A DNA stretch of 64,000 bases from Paenibacillus sp. FSL R10-2734 (GCF_037963865.1 NZ_CP150170.1:2232001-2296000); one strand, 5' to 3'; numbered from the stretch's first letter, positions 1 through 8,453 are shown. Translations and numbers: made by a program. Notes: a model not told the origin generated them from the letters alone.

Positions 1-194
1 GCAATTTATGCAATTTATATATCGTGGCGGTAGTCTAGGACTTTATTTTCTCGTCCAAGGCTGCCGCTTTCTTTATTATTGGGGCTAGTTAATACTTATT
101 TTGTAAATCTGATTGGTACAAAATCTGACTAATCCTTTACTTTCTTCTGACGTTCGTTACGTTATTGAGTAGATTATTCTAAAATGATGTTTTA

Positions 195-239
195 TTGACA
201 CGTATTATTTTTCAAGAGTAGATAAATATCGTGTATGAT
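195..239 (+). promoter_or_regulatory. possible promoter of the CBASS operon
   Basis: A TTGACA hexamer lies at 195-200 and a TATGAT hexamer at 234-239. They are too far apart to pair with each other. TATGAT with TTCAAG (211-216) has a 17-bp spacer, and TTGACA with TAGATA (219-224) has an 18-bp spacer, so one or two overlapping sigma-A-type promoters are plausible. They lie about 60 to 100 bases upstream of the first reading frame of the region. Inferred from spacing only. Confidence 0.4.
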
Positions 240-296
240 TGAACATACGACACTTACGTTCATTTACATGAACTTTTGAAAGGTGATATTACTTAA

Positions 297-722
297 ATGT
301 TCAGAAAGAAAAAACCTATTTACACAAAAAAATGGTTCTGGATCACAATTTTATTTTTAGTTATACTCGGGAAAATCGTAAATATCGATTCTGATCCTCA
401 AAAAGAAGTTGCATCCAAAATCGCAAAGGATTCGAGTGAGAACGTAACAGAAACTACGGGAATTATTGATGATTCCAGAATACAAGAATCCGACAATACA
501 AGTAACCAAACAGAGTCTGTTAGAAGTCCTGCTTCAAAACAAGACGTAAAACAAAAATCATTGGGAGATTTGTTAAAGTCAAATAACAATAAGCTCGGTG
601 ATTCATTATCAAATTTCACTTCGTACTATGGACAGAATTATAAATCAAATAATGGTTTCCCAATGTATGGTGATTTTGATTTAGTTCTTAGTGAAAGCAT
701 GAATGTAGTACAAGGAGTTTAA
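297..722 (+). CDS. small single-pass membrane or secreted protein of unknown function
   Basis: This 141-residue protein has a basic N-terminus followed by a hydrophobic segment at about residues 11-28, which looks like a signal anchor. The rest is polar and Ser/Asn/Thr-rich, as in an extracellular linker. A GAAAGG sequence precedes the ATG at about 281-286. The protein stops abruptly at the ribosome binding site of the next gene, with no folded C-terminal domain. It may therefore be the stump of a longer surface protein cut where the defence operon entered. It does not resemble a known CBASS component, and I assign no function. Confidence 0.5.
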   Translation: MFRKKKPIYTKKWFWITILFLVILGKIVNIDSDPQKEVASKIAKDSSENVTETTGIIDDSRIQESDNTSNQTESVRSPASKQDVKQKSLGDLLKSNNNKLGDSLSNFTSYYGQNYKSNNGFPMYGDFDLVLSESMNVVQGV

Positions 723-726
723 TGAT

Positions 727-1590
727 TTGATAGTAAGTTGTGCAAGTAAGGGCAGTAAGCGCTTTAATAAAGATTCTCTTTTGAGGCTTTGTCGTACAGA
801 ACGATTGTATACAGGCCAACCGCTATTATATAAAGATGATGTCCCTGTAGGAATTCGCAGTTTTCTTTCGTATACGGAAACTCTGGAGGAAGAAACAAAC
901 CATCTGTTATGTCTTAGTGAACATTTCGATGGACGATTGCTTAAATCAGATAAAAGTTGGAATGGGGATATTTACGGTAGATTAGTAGAGTTCTCAAAAC
1001 AAATCTTTTCTGCGGGTAATGCATATCTCATTCAATTCAATACACATCTTTCTATAACATTTGCTGCAGGTTTAATTCTTAATCCAAAATCAGGTGTCAA
1101 GGCGTTTCCTATTCAGCGTGGAGATGGATTGATTGCTTGGATTCCGGACATACATCGTGAAATAACACCAACTTATCCAATGTTCAATGAGCAGTACACA
1201 GATAACTCTCTGATTGAAGGTGATACAGTTGTTGCTATCAGCATAACTCGGAATGTTAAATCTCATGTTGAGTGGTACATTGATGAGAATAAATTAACGC
1301 TAAAATCGTCTTATCATTTTTACTTACCGTCAGAAGGGACTAAGGCAATTCAAGATGGTACACATGCTTGGTTATTAGCAGAACAGGTAATCCGGACTTT
1401 AGATAGACGTAATCCGAAACAGAGAAAAGGTAAGGTTCATTTTTTCATTGCTGCTCCAGGTGGTTTTGTTTTCTTTCTTGCTCAACAGGCTGCAAATATC
1501 CCTGAGATCATTTTATACGAACATAACTTCACTGGGGATGGATCATATTCCCCTTCACTTATGCTACCAGTCTCGGAGGTGTTATTATGA
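727..1590 (+). CDS. SAVED-domain protein of a type II CBASS operon (no effector domain visible)
   Basis: The SAVED domain (about residues 65-285) binds the cyclic oligonucleotide made by the CD-NTase and normally switches on a fused effector such as a nuclease. Family-typical stretches are visible: HFDGR...WNGDIY near residues 75-92, IQFNTHLSITFAAG near 110, and FFIAAPGGFVFFLAQQ near 240. The TTG start is supported by AAGGAG at 712-717, nine bases upstream. Its stop overlaps the start of the CD-NTase gene. CBASS SAVED effectors carry an N-terminal HNH, restriction-like or membrane domain and are usually 350-500 residues. This one has only about 65 residues before the sensor, with no recognisable catalytic motif. 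It may be truncated at the 5' end, or its effector may be separate and lost. Confidence 0.7.
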   Translation: MIVSCASKGSKRFNKDSLLRLCRTERLYTGQPLLYKDDVPVGIRSFLSYTETLEEETNHLLCLSEHFDGRLLKSDKSWNGDIYGRLVEFSKQIFSAGNAYLIQFNTHLSITFAAGLILNPKSGVKAFPIQRGDGLIAWIPDIHREITPTYPMFNEQYTDNSLIEGDTVVAISITRNVKSHVEWYIDENKLTLKSSYHFYLPSEGTKAIQDGTHAWLLAEQVIRTLDRRNPKQRKGKVHFFIAAPGGFVFFLAQQAANIPEIILYEHNFTGDGSYSPSLMLPVSEVLL

Positions 1591-2333
1591 ATATTCCTAC
1601 TTATTTTTCCAGATTTCTTAAAGAAATTCGATTAACTGAAAATCAAGTCAATGATTTAATCAAAGGACATACTACGTTAAGAAAAAGATTAAATGAAGAC
1701 GAAGATATGTCTAAAATTATTGTAAGTACGTTCCTGCAAGGAAGTTATCGGAGATCTACAGCTGTTCGTCCAAAGGGAGATAGTCGTTCGGATGTAGCTG
1801 TAATTGTGGTGACTAAATTAAGTATGGAAGAATATAGTAATCCAGAAGATGCTATCAATGTATTAAAACCATTTATGGAAAAACATTACGCAGGAAAATA
1901 TCAAATTCAAGGTCGTTCTATTGGAATATCTTTAAGTTATGTAGACTTAGATGTAGTCATAACAGCTGCACCCTCCGAGAGTGAGGAAGGTATTTTGGAG
2001 TCAAATAGTGTTACCGATATGCTTGCACTAGAAGATATTGAAACATGGTCATTAAAGGGATCATGGGAAGTTCTGAGTGAAACAGTAGAAGCAAGCTCAA
2101 TTTTTAAAACTTATTCGAATGCTAATGAACCAGAGTGGAAAACAGTTCCTCTTTGGATTCCGGATAGGGACGCTGAGGAATGGAAACAAACAGATCCTCT
2201 AGCACAAATTAAATGGACACAAGAAAAAAATAAATCATGTAACCGGCATTACGTCAACGTAGTTAAGGCTCTAAAGTGGTGGAGAAGAATAAACAATGTG
2301 CCAAAACATCCAAAAGGATATCCACTAGTGATA
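1587..2333 (+). pseudogene. CD-NTase (cGAS/DncV-like nucleotidyltransferase), 5' part, cut by an IS and active-site mutated
   Basis: This is the first 249 codons of the CBASS signalling enzyme, which makes cyclic di- or trinucleotides on phage infection. The nucleotidyltransferase signature GSYRRSTA is at about residues 53-60 and SYVDLD, with the third metal ligand, at about 117-122. The expected DxD metal-binding pair reads D69-V-A71: codon 1797-1799 is GCT, one base away from GAT. In DncV-type enzymes Ala at this position abolishes catalysis. The reading frame runs into an insertion sequence at 2334 and stops at 2363. The remainder resumes at 3994. The ATG overlaps the stop of the SAVED gene, so the two were translationally coupled. 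Confidence 0.85.
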
Positions 2334-2353
2334 TGCTCCCCATATAGTAGACA
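2334..2353 (+). repeat. left terminal inverted repeat of the IS3-type element
   Basis: Twenty bases starting TGCTCCCC and ending AGTAGACA. They match the right end at about 16 of 20 positions, with the terminal TG typical of the IS3 family. Confidence 0.85.
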
Positions 2354-2373
2354 GGCGAAATAATAAAAACCTG

Positions 2374-3075
2374 TTGCTGTATGGGGAGCATTTTTATGGA
2401 ACAAAAAAGTTTACGGCACTTGAAAAATTAACGATTCTCCAAGAAATTGAATGCGGCCAAATTAGTTTAAAAGCTGCGGCTCGAAAATACGACTTATCCA
2501 AAACATCTGTAGTGAAGTGGCGAAGACGTTATCAATTGTACGGTTACGAAGGCCTGGAGGTGCGATCCCACAATCAAAAGTATTCGCCAGAGCTCAAACT
2601 CCAAGCAGTTAGGGATTATCTCGAGGAGAAATTGTCGCAAAGCCAAATCATCTACAAGTATAAGATTGCAAGCACAACCCAACTTGCCAATTGGATTAAG
2701 AAGTATAATGGTCATAGCAACAGCTTAACTGCTAATTTAGGAGGAACTAGAGCTATGACCAAAGGACGCGCAACCACTTGGCAGGAGCGGATGGATATCG
2801 TGCTGTACTGTCTTTCAAATGGACAAGACTATACGAAGACAGCAACCCATTTTCACGTTTCTTACCAACAAGTATATAGCTGGGTAAAGAAGTACGAAGC
2901 AGGTGGTGAAGAGGCGTTACGAGACGGCAGAGGACGCACCAAAGCGCCTGAAGAACTTACCGAAGCAGATCGCCACAAACTCGCGATGCAAAAGCTGGAA
3001 TACGAGAATGCACGCCTGCGTGCGGAGAATGCTTTTCTAAAAAAGTTAGAGGAACTCGAAAGGAGGAGACGTTAA
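2374..3075 (+). CDS. IS3-family transposase OrfA (helix-turn-helix protein)
   Basis: OrfA supplies the DNA-binding part of the transposase. Two tandem helix-turn-helix segments are visible (about residues 15-60 and 130-185, the second with YSWVKKYEAGGEEALRDGRGR), followed by a leucine-rich coiled coil (about 195-230) used for multimerisation. It is 233 residues from a TTG; no ATG is available in frame near the 5' end and no clear ribosome binding site is seen, so the start is uncertain. Near the 3' end, A AAA AAG at 3039-3045 allows -1 frameshifting into orfB. Confidence 0.85.
   Translation: MLYGEHFYGTKKFTALEKLTILQEIECGQISLKAAARKYDLSKTSVVKWRRRYQLYGYEGLEVRSHNQKYSPELKLQAVRDYLEEKLSQSQIIYKYKIASTTQLANWIKKYNGHSNSLTANLGGTRAMTKGRATTWQERMDIVLYCLSNGQDYTKTATHFHVSYQQVYSWVKKYEAGGEEALRDGRGRTKAPEELTEADRHKLAMQKLEYENARLRAENAFLKKLEELERRRR
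3039..3045 (+). promoter_or_regulatory. programmed -1 frameshift site A AAA AAG
   Basis: In the orfA frame the codons read CTA AAA AAG. A -1 slip moves ribosomes into the orfB frame, which is open from here to 3953, giving the OrfAB fusion transposase usual for IS3 elements. Confidence 0.8.
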
Positions 3076-3149
3076 GTCACGTTCGTCAGGAGGACATCTA
3101 CCTGGCGATTCAGGCTGTTCAGCAAGAGGAGTCTTGCTCCATTCAGCTT

Positions 3150-3953
3150 TTGTGTGATATCGCTGGGATTTCGCGGTCAAGCTACTACAAATGGTTGAAT
3201 CGTGAACCCAGTTCCCGAGAAACCGACAACAAGAAACTGACAGAGGCTATGCTCCTCTTGTATGAGAAGGTGGAACGGACCTTTGGGTATCGTCAATTGA
3301 CCCTACATTTGCGCAGACAAATGGACAAATCTATTAATGCTAAGCGAGTGTACCGCCTTATGAGACTCCAGGGCATCCAGTCTGTCATCCGCAGAAAGAG
3401 AAAGAAGTACATAGGCTCTACGCCTCAGCAGGTCGCAGAGAATGTGCTGAACCGTAACTTTGAGGCGGAAGCTCCAAACCAAAAATGGGTAACGGATGTA
3501 ACAGAATTCAAATACGGCAACGGCAAGAAGGCGTATTTAAGTGCAATAAAAGATCTGTATGACAAGTCCATTGTTGCTTACGTTCTGGGCCATTCCAATA
3601 ATAATTCGCTAGTTTTTAACACGCTGGAATTAGCTTTGCAGGCAGCGCCGGAGAGCCGATCCTTACTCCATAGTGACCGTGGTTTCCAGTATACCTCTCT
3701 GAATTTCAAGAAGATGCTGGACGATGCACAACTGAAGCAAAGCATGTCCCGAGTGGGCTGTTGCATTGACAATGGGCCGATGGAATCCTTCTGGGGAACA
3801 TTGAAATGTGAGAAGTTCTACTTACATACCTACCAGACCTTTGAAGAACTCCAAACAGATATTGATAGCTACATTCACTTTTACAATAACGAACGGTTAC
3901 AGGCAAAACTAAACGGCCTCAGTCCCATTGAATTTAGGACTAAGACCGCTTAA
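3150..3953 (+). CDS. IS3-family transposase OrfB (DDE integrase core)
   Basis: OrfB is the rve-type catalytic half. An HTH_21-like region covers roughly residues 1-90 (GYRQLTLHLRR). The DDE triad is visible as the first D in KWVTDVTEF, the second D in LLHSDRGFQY, and E in DNGPMESFWGTLK. The frame is open upstream to the slippery site at 3039, so the active product is probably the OrfAB fusion rather than a protein starting at 3150. There is no disruption, so the element may still be mobile or may supply transposase in trans. Confidence 0.88.
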   Translation: MCDIAGISRSSYYKWLNREPSSRETDNKKLTEAMLLLYEKVERTFGYRQLTLHLRRQMDKSINAKRVYRLMRLQGIQSVIRRKRKKYIGSTPQQVAENVLNRNFEAEAPNQKWVTDVTEFKYGNGKKAYLSAIKDLYDKSIVAYVLGHSNNNSLVFNTLELALQAAPESRSLLHSDRGFQYTSLNFKKMLDDAQLKQSMSRVGCCIDNGPMESFWGTLKCEKFYLHTYQTFEELQTDIDSYIHFYNNERLQAKLNGLSPIEFRTKTA

Positions 3954-3973
3954 ACTACTTTTATTTATTGTAT

Positions 3974-3993
3974 TGTCTACTTGACGGGGTGCA
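3974..3993 (-). repeat. right terminal inverted repeat of the IS3-type element
   Basis: Read inward from 3993 it begins TGCACCCC and ends AGTAGACA, pairing with the left end at 2334-2353. Confidence 0.85.
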
Positions 3994-4384
3994 GTTCATA
4001 GAGCATCTCATTGGTTTATGTTGCCCAGATGGAATACAAAGCGTTGGTCAAGGTGTAACTGAGGTTTTGGAGGCCATAGTGAATAACTATTCAACGAAGC
4101 CGGTTATGTCAGATCACGGCGTACCGGAACATGATGTAATGGGCAGAGTTACTGAGGAAGAATACGAAGAGTTTTATGAGCTGGTTAAAAAAGCTGCAGA
4201 AATTGCTAGAAAAGCTTCAGATGCCACCACTGTTAAAGAAAGTGCAGAAGAATGGAATAAACTCTTTGGTTCAAAATTTCCGACATCTGAGGCTACAACA
4301 ACTAATAACCAGAGTAGTTCTCTAGTCTTTTCAAAAAGAGAAAACCCAAATAGCTCTGATATTGTGGGTGGACGGTTTGGATAA
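3994..4384 (+). pseudogene. CD-NTase, 3' part (C-terminal domain and conjugation tail)
   Basis: This is the continuation of the nucleotidyltransferase after the insertion sequence. EHLIGLCCPDG, SDHGVPEHDVM and LFGSKFP are the helical C-terminal segments found in SAVED-associated CD-NTases. It joins the left part near HPKGYPL. The protein ends GGRFG, a C-terminal glycine as needed for Cap2-mediated conjugation. A 138-residue frame can be read from a TTG at 3968 inside the IS, but that is not a natural start. The 3' end overlaps the start of cap2. Confidence 0.85.
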
Positions 4385-6199
4385 TCCTTCAATACCTGAA
4401 AGTATATTAATCGGGTGTACCCAATTAGAAACTGTTGAAGGATATCAGCAACTCCAAGACCTTTATTGGCATGGAAATTTTAAGAATTGGATTCTCCAGT
4501 TTAGTATAAATGTATCAGGGGTAGATGGACAATCTATCCCCCACACTACGAATTGGTATATGTTAATAGATCCTCTTTATCCGAGAGGATCTATTGGTGT
4601 ATATCCCGACAAAGTAAATAGTATTACTCAAACCTATCAGCACATGAATGAGAATAAAGAAGTAAATGAAATTCCTTGGCGATTAGGTAAGATTTGTACT
4701 GATTGGGATAACGGTTTACTTGAATTATTATCAGATACTGAAGAACAGATGGATGCAGATCAACGTATTTCGTGGCATGTAGAGCGATTAAAAAATTGGC
4801 TACTCAATGCCTCAAATCATTCGTTAGCAAGACCAGGAGATTTTTTCGAATTACCACACGTACACTTTAGTACTGAGTTGCTAATCGTTTTTGCTGAAGA
4901 GCAAAAGAATATTAGTTATTGGAATGGAATGAGAAACAGATCTGGATGGGTATCCCTTAAAGAAGTATCAGAATATCAAAATACTTTATTCGTGTCTGCG
5001 TTTTTCGATAATAAGTCGAATGTAATACATGAATATGAGTGGGGAAAACTTGTCCGAGCTGGTGTAGAATCTAAACATCATAATGGGCTATGGGTGCTAT
5101 TTCCATTTCAGCCTATATTGGAACCTTGGTATTATCCTAAAACAATAAAGGAATTAGAAGCTATTTGTAAGAAACATCATTTTGACTTATGGCGAGAAAT
5201 ATACAGGCACATGCATATCTTCAGAGAACAGGAACAACACAATTACCTATTGCTTGGATTTCAAATTCCTCTATTAGTCGGAGAGGAGAATGTAATTGTT
5301 CATTGGATAAGTATAGAAATTGGGAAGTTAGCCAAAAAGGTAAACAAGATTACCGGATTCAGAAGAGCAATGACTTCTATTTTCAACGAGATCGCATAAA
5401 TCTGTTACATCCAGATAAGAGCTTAAGGTATGTTCGTACAGAGAACTGGAGTAAAGAATCTGTGCTTAGCCGAGGAAGTATAAATGAAAAAATACATCAT
5501 GATAGTGTATTTTTAATCGGTGCGGGTGCTCTTGGCTCAGCCATCGGGGAACTACTTTCTCGTATAGGTATTACTAAAATAATTGTTTGTGACAAAGATA
5601 TTTTAAAAGTTGGTAATTTATCGCGACATACGCTTGGTATTAATCACTTATCCATGAAAAAGGCTGAAGCATTATCATATAGAATCAATTACAATAATGT
5701 GCACACTTGGTCTGCAGCCATCAATAGTGCTTTTCCCAATTTGAGCGACGATGAAGTAGAGGTATTGGAGAATCAAGATATCATTATAGATACTACAGGT
5801 AGCGATGCAGTTATAGACCATTTATATGCCTTTGACTGGACGCTTCCGAAAAGATTTGTTTCAGTGTCACTAGGATTCGGAGCAAAAAGAATGTTTATCT
5901 TTTTGTCCAATAAGCATCCCTTTCCTCGCCAGTCTTTCTACAACTTTCTCAAGCCGTGGATTGAATTGGAGCGAGAAGAGAATAAAGACATCATCTTACC
6001 CAGGGATGGTATAGGATGTTATCATCCTTTATTCCCTGCTCGCGCAGATGACATTTGGATGATGGCAGGTCTAGCAATAAAAGAAATCGAGGTATGGTGG
6101 CTTAAACCATTTGGTCCCAACATCTTTGCTGTTTATGAACAACAACATATAGATGGATTATCCGCAGGTGTTTTACTAAAGCAACGAGAGGTGTTTTAA
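4362..6199 (+). pseudogene. cap2: Cap2, E2-E1 fusion ligase of type II CBASS, with an internal frameshift
   Basis: Cap2 activates the CD-NTase C-terminus with ATP and transfers it to a target, priming the enzyme. The E2-like half occupies 4362-5399; Cys112 in GKICTDWD is a candidate catalytic cysteine. The E1/ThiF half is read in a different frame up to 6199, with the ATP-binding LIGAGALGS and a candidate E1 cysteine in DGIGCYHP (codon 6017). The two halves together would be the usual 600 or so residues. Homology moves from one frame to the other between the GFR codons near 5356 and the FYFQRDR codons near 5380. Loss of a single A in the AGAAGAGC stretch would explain it. The start is TTG 4362 or GTG 4368, overlapping the CD-NTase stop. 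Confidence 0.85.
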
Positions 6200-6699
6200 T
6201 GCTTGTTCATAGATACAGAGATATTGAAGGCAATCTTGAGGTTGATTTTAGTGACGATGTATTAACATTTATGTTAGCTCAATGTACCTTAAGCGGAGAA
6301 TTAGAAACAGGTGGTATTCTGGCTGGCTACTATGATGATGCGTTGAATAGGGCTGTTATAATAAAGAGCAGCCCTGCCCCTATCGATTCCAAACAAACAA
6401 GAACTAGATTTTATAGAGGAGTGCAAGGTCTCAAAGATTGGCTTAATGCCTTATGGAAGTTAGACAAGGCCTATTATGTGGGGGAGTGGCATTTTCATCC
6501 TTTTGCATCAAGTAAAATGAGCATAATTGATTCCAAGCAAATGAACTCAATTTCTAATAATAAGTCAATGAACTGTCCAGAACCCATATTACTTATCATT
6601 GGAGGAAACCCTCGAAAAAGGTATTCTGTTTCTATTAGTATTTTTATGAAAAATAAGAAACCGATAGAGCTTAATGAGTACTTACCGGAAATAATCTAG
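6199..6699 (+). CDS. cap3: Cap3, JAMM/MPN-type deconjugating peptidase of type II CBASS
   Basis: Cap3 removes the CD-NTase from its conjugates. This 166-residue protein has a complete JAMM motif: Glu in LETGGILAG (about residue 36) and H-F-H followed by seven residues, then S-x-x-D (WHFHP...SIID, about residues 95-108), which bind the catalytic zinc. The ATG overlaps the cap2 stop (TAATG) with GAGAGGTG upstream. It is the only CBASS gene here with no visible defect, and it is followed by a hairpin at 6735. Confidence 0.88.
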   Translation: MLVHRYRDIEGNLEVDFSDDVLTFMLAQCTLSGELETGGILAGYYDDALNRAVIIKSSPAPIDSKQTRTRFYRGVQGLKDWLNALWKLDKAYYVGEWHFHPFASSKMSIIDSKQMNSISNNKSMNCPEPILLIIGGNPRKRYSVSISIFMKNKKPIELNEYLPEII

Positions 6700-6734
6700 A
6701 ATAGAAGTTTAGGCTATGTATTTAAGAAGTGACT

Positions 6735-6770
6735 CGAATAAAGGGCACCCGATGGGTGTCCTTTATTCGG
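6735..6770. terminator. hairpin ending the CBASS operon
   Basis: A 16-bp stem (6735-6750 with 6754-6769, one G-T pair) has a three-base loop, 35 bases after the cap3 stop. The downstream U-tract is weak, so termination may be partial. Confidence 0.65.
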
Positions 6771-6955
6771 GTTCATTCAAGTATTTATTTAGGTAGTTTT
6801 CTCTTAGAGCGTTTTAATTAATGAGAGGTGGGGATAATAGAGATGAGAAACCCGTTGAGGTGCTTAGCGATGAATTAAAGAAGACGTTTATAAGCTGCAT
6901 CAATTTACTGAGTTTATTTGTAATAACGCGGAAACTACAAAATCAAATAGATTAA

Positions 6956-7108
6956 TACAAAAGGCAATTGTTCACGTTTGCTGAAGATAATATTCAACGA
7001 ATTTTTGTATTAAATCAACTGCTAAAAATTCATGAGAAGACTCGTGAAGATCTCGTCAATTGTTGTGCAGATCATTATTTTTCATGGGATATATCTACTA
7101 ATTCTTAA
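6956..7108 (+). pseudogene. short orphan coding fragment of unknown origin
   Basis: An open stretch of 50 codons without a start (TFAEDNIQRIF...QLLKIHEKTRED) has the look of real protein, with stops on both sides. It lies in the decayed zone after the CBASS operon. The bases between 6771 and 6955 hold short coding-like pieces in several frames and nothing intact. Confidence 0.3.
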
Positions 7109-7239
7109 TCACGTATGTATGAAGAAAAACTCTATGAAAATATGATAAATATTGAAATTTTTTTTTAACATGGAGCTTCATTATTACTTGTTTAAGAATA
7201 GGATACTGAGGTTAATGGGGTACATATACTGCAGCCTGA

Positions 7240-7265
7240 GACGCATAACAAATTAGTTATGCGTC
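7240..7265. repeat. perfect 10-bp inverted repeat
   Basis: GACGCATAAC at 7240-7249 pairs with GTTATGCGTC at 7256-7265 around a six-base loop. It has no T-run. It lies at the 5' edge of the DUF6094-like fragment and may be an operator or a deletion scar. Confidence 0.5.
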
Positions 7266-7546
7266 AAATAGATGTCAGTGAATCAGATGAAAGATATTTT
7301 GATCAGGTTATTCATAACAAAGTGAGGATAGGCAATTTTGAGACTAAAGATCAGGATATGCTGTGTATTCGTATTCTTCTTCAATTTCCGAAATCCGCAT
7401 TTTCTTTTGCTGACTTTTGTGCTGGCAGTGGAAATGTATTGAATGTCATGACAGAAGGCTCTGAAGCGGTAACCTTTGGGATTGAGCCAAATGAAGAGAA
7501 GTATCTCGAACTTCGAGAATGTGCGAACTACGCTTTATATGGGTGA
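7259..7546 (+). pseudogene. fragment of a DUF6094-like class I methyltransferase
   Basis: The 95 codons contain RIGNFETKDQD and FADFCAGSGNVL followed by GIEPNEEKY. This matches the start of the SAM-binding fold in DUF6094 proteins (typically IGNxxTP then DPCCGxG), which are common on plasmids and integrative elements. The family normally continues for several hundred residues with an NPPY motif, and here the frame ends at a stop. The start is in doubt because the first ATG lies inside an inverted repeat. I read it as a remnant of an integrated element, not a working enzyme. Confidence 0.5.
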
Positions 7547-7560
7547 TATGAAGAGTGTCG

Positions 7561-7790
7561 GTGCGCGTTGTTCAAGGACAATCTGCGCAGAAATGCGCAA
7601 TAAAACTTAGGGTCTTTCATTGCAAAGGCTAACTCTATATCTGAATAGGCAGTGGAAGTACCTGTTGAGGATTAAAGGTCGGTAATCCTCCCCTAAACTC
7701 CGACGTGCATCGAGAAATGACTATCTCGTTGTACGAAGATCGGTGAGGAGCTGAAAATCAGACCTGTGAAGCGATTAGAGAAGTAAGCTC
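7561..7790 (+). other. possible group II intron 5'-end remnant
   Basis: The stretch starts GTGCGCG, the usual 5' consensus of group II introns, and has short paired segments (CTGCGCAG, AGGATTA/TAATCCT, GAGAAATGACTATCTC). It directly follows the interrupted methyltransferase fragment. No domain V or reverse transcriptase is visible. This is a pattern match by eye only. Confidence 0.25.
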
Positions 7791-8166
7791 GGGGTGATAC
7801 TGGACCTACTGGCTTTAAGCTCGAAGACAAGCGCGCAATGCTCACCAGGCATCCTAATGCTTACCCCTAAAGCGGTTATGATGAACTTGGCGCTGGTACA
7901 TCACACGTGGATCAGCGAATGCGTTCCGAGTGTGATATCCTTATTGCGGATCGATTCCATGTTAACGGTTATGTCATTGAAAGTGATCAGTAGGTTCGCA
8001 AGTCGGTTCAGCATATCCTGTCCACCAGCGCTAGGGTTATCTTAAAAAGTCATCACCGACTGCTGAATCTACCTGTTGACAACCTGCCTGAAAAGATTAA
8101 GGCTCAGCTGAAAATCCTACTTATCTACTCTCCGCTACAGCGTAGATTGGGCAGTATGAGATCTTG
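7785..8166 (+). pseudogene. decayed gene of an unidentified mobile-element protein
   Basis: Coding-like text appears in two frames with stops between: TGFKLEDKRAMLTRHPN near 7810, then AGTSHVDQRMRSECDILIAD and FHVNGYVIES from about 7890 to 7985, then after a TAG a further 60 or so codons to about 8166. The segments are collinear and read as one former protein with at least one nonsense codon and one frameshift. I do not recognise the family. The 83-codon frame at 7794-8045 is a shadow in another frame. From 8167 to 8366 I see nothing coding. Confidence 0.35.
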
Positions 8167-8366
8167 AACTACCTTTCTCGTTGTCGTTGAACGAACGCAA
8201 CCTTAGAATGACAGCATAATCGTATCAAGGCTTTCAAGCATCGAAACTATTTCATACGTAATCATGCGTGCTCAAAGTTCGCATTTTAATCGAATGTAAT
8301 CGACTCCGTTTGCCGCCTTGAAAAGTTCAACCGTTAATTTTTAGATTGAGTTACTTAAACCATAAG

Positions 8367-8453
8367 TTATTTTTTCTTACGGGAAGAATTGATTGCAAGC
8401 GTGATACATACGGTCAAAACGATTAACACAGCTAAGAGCGTACGAAAGTCCAT
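8367..8453 (-). CDS. 28-residue single-span membrane peptide
   Basis: A very short frame on the minus strand has a strong Shine-Dalgarno (GGAGGTGA, six bases before the ATG). It encodes MDFRT, then an uninterrupted hydrophobic stretch (LLAVLIVLTVCITLAI), then a basic SSRKKK tail. This is a typical small membrane protein with its N-terminus outside. It lies downstream of and on the same strand as the winged-helix regulator at 8532-8936. The ribosome binding site and topology signals suggest it is real. Function unknown. Confidence 0.55.
   Translation of the reverse strand: MDFRTLLAVLIVLTVCITLAINSSRKKK

Larger units (their letters stand above)
2334..3993 (+). mobile_element. IS3-family (IS150-group-like) insertion sequence inside the CD-NTase gene
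   Basis: A 1660-bp element bounded by imperfect 20-bp inverted repeats beginning TGCTCCCC (left, 2334-2353) and TGCACCCC (right, read inward from 3993); both end AGTAGACA. It carries orfA and orfB with a classic -1 slippery heptamer and an intact DDE motif, so the transposase looks functional. No convincing 3-4 bp target duplication is seen: the flanks are GATA before and GTTC after. This suggests a small adjacent rearrangement or recombination between copies. The element separates the CD-NTase N-terminal and C-terminal halves. Confidence 0.9.

Noticed and set aside
297..722. CBASS transmembrane effector
   Set aside because: One N-terminal span and a disordered tail fit a generic surface or lipoprotein-like protein. 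No known CBASS effector domain is present, and it is not fused to the SAVED protein.
5334..5339. Programmed frameshift in cap2
   Set aside because: The heptamer is C AAA AAG, not a standard slippery site. The homology switch occurs about 25 bases downstream, so mutation is more likely.
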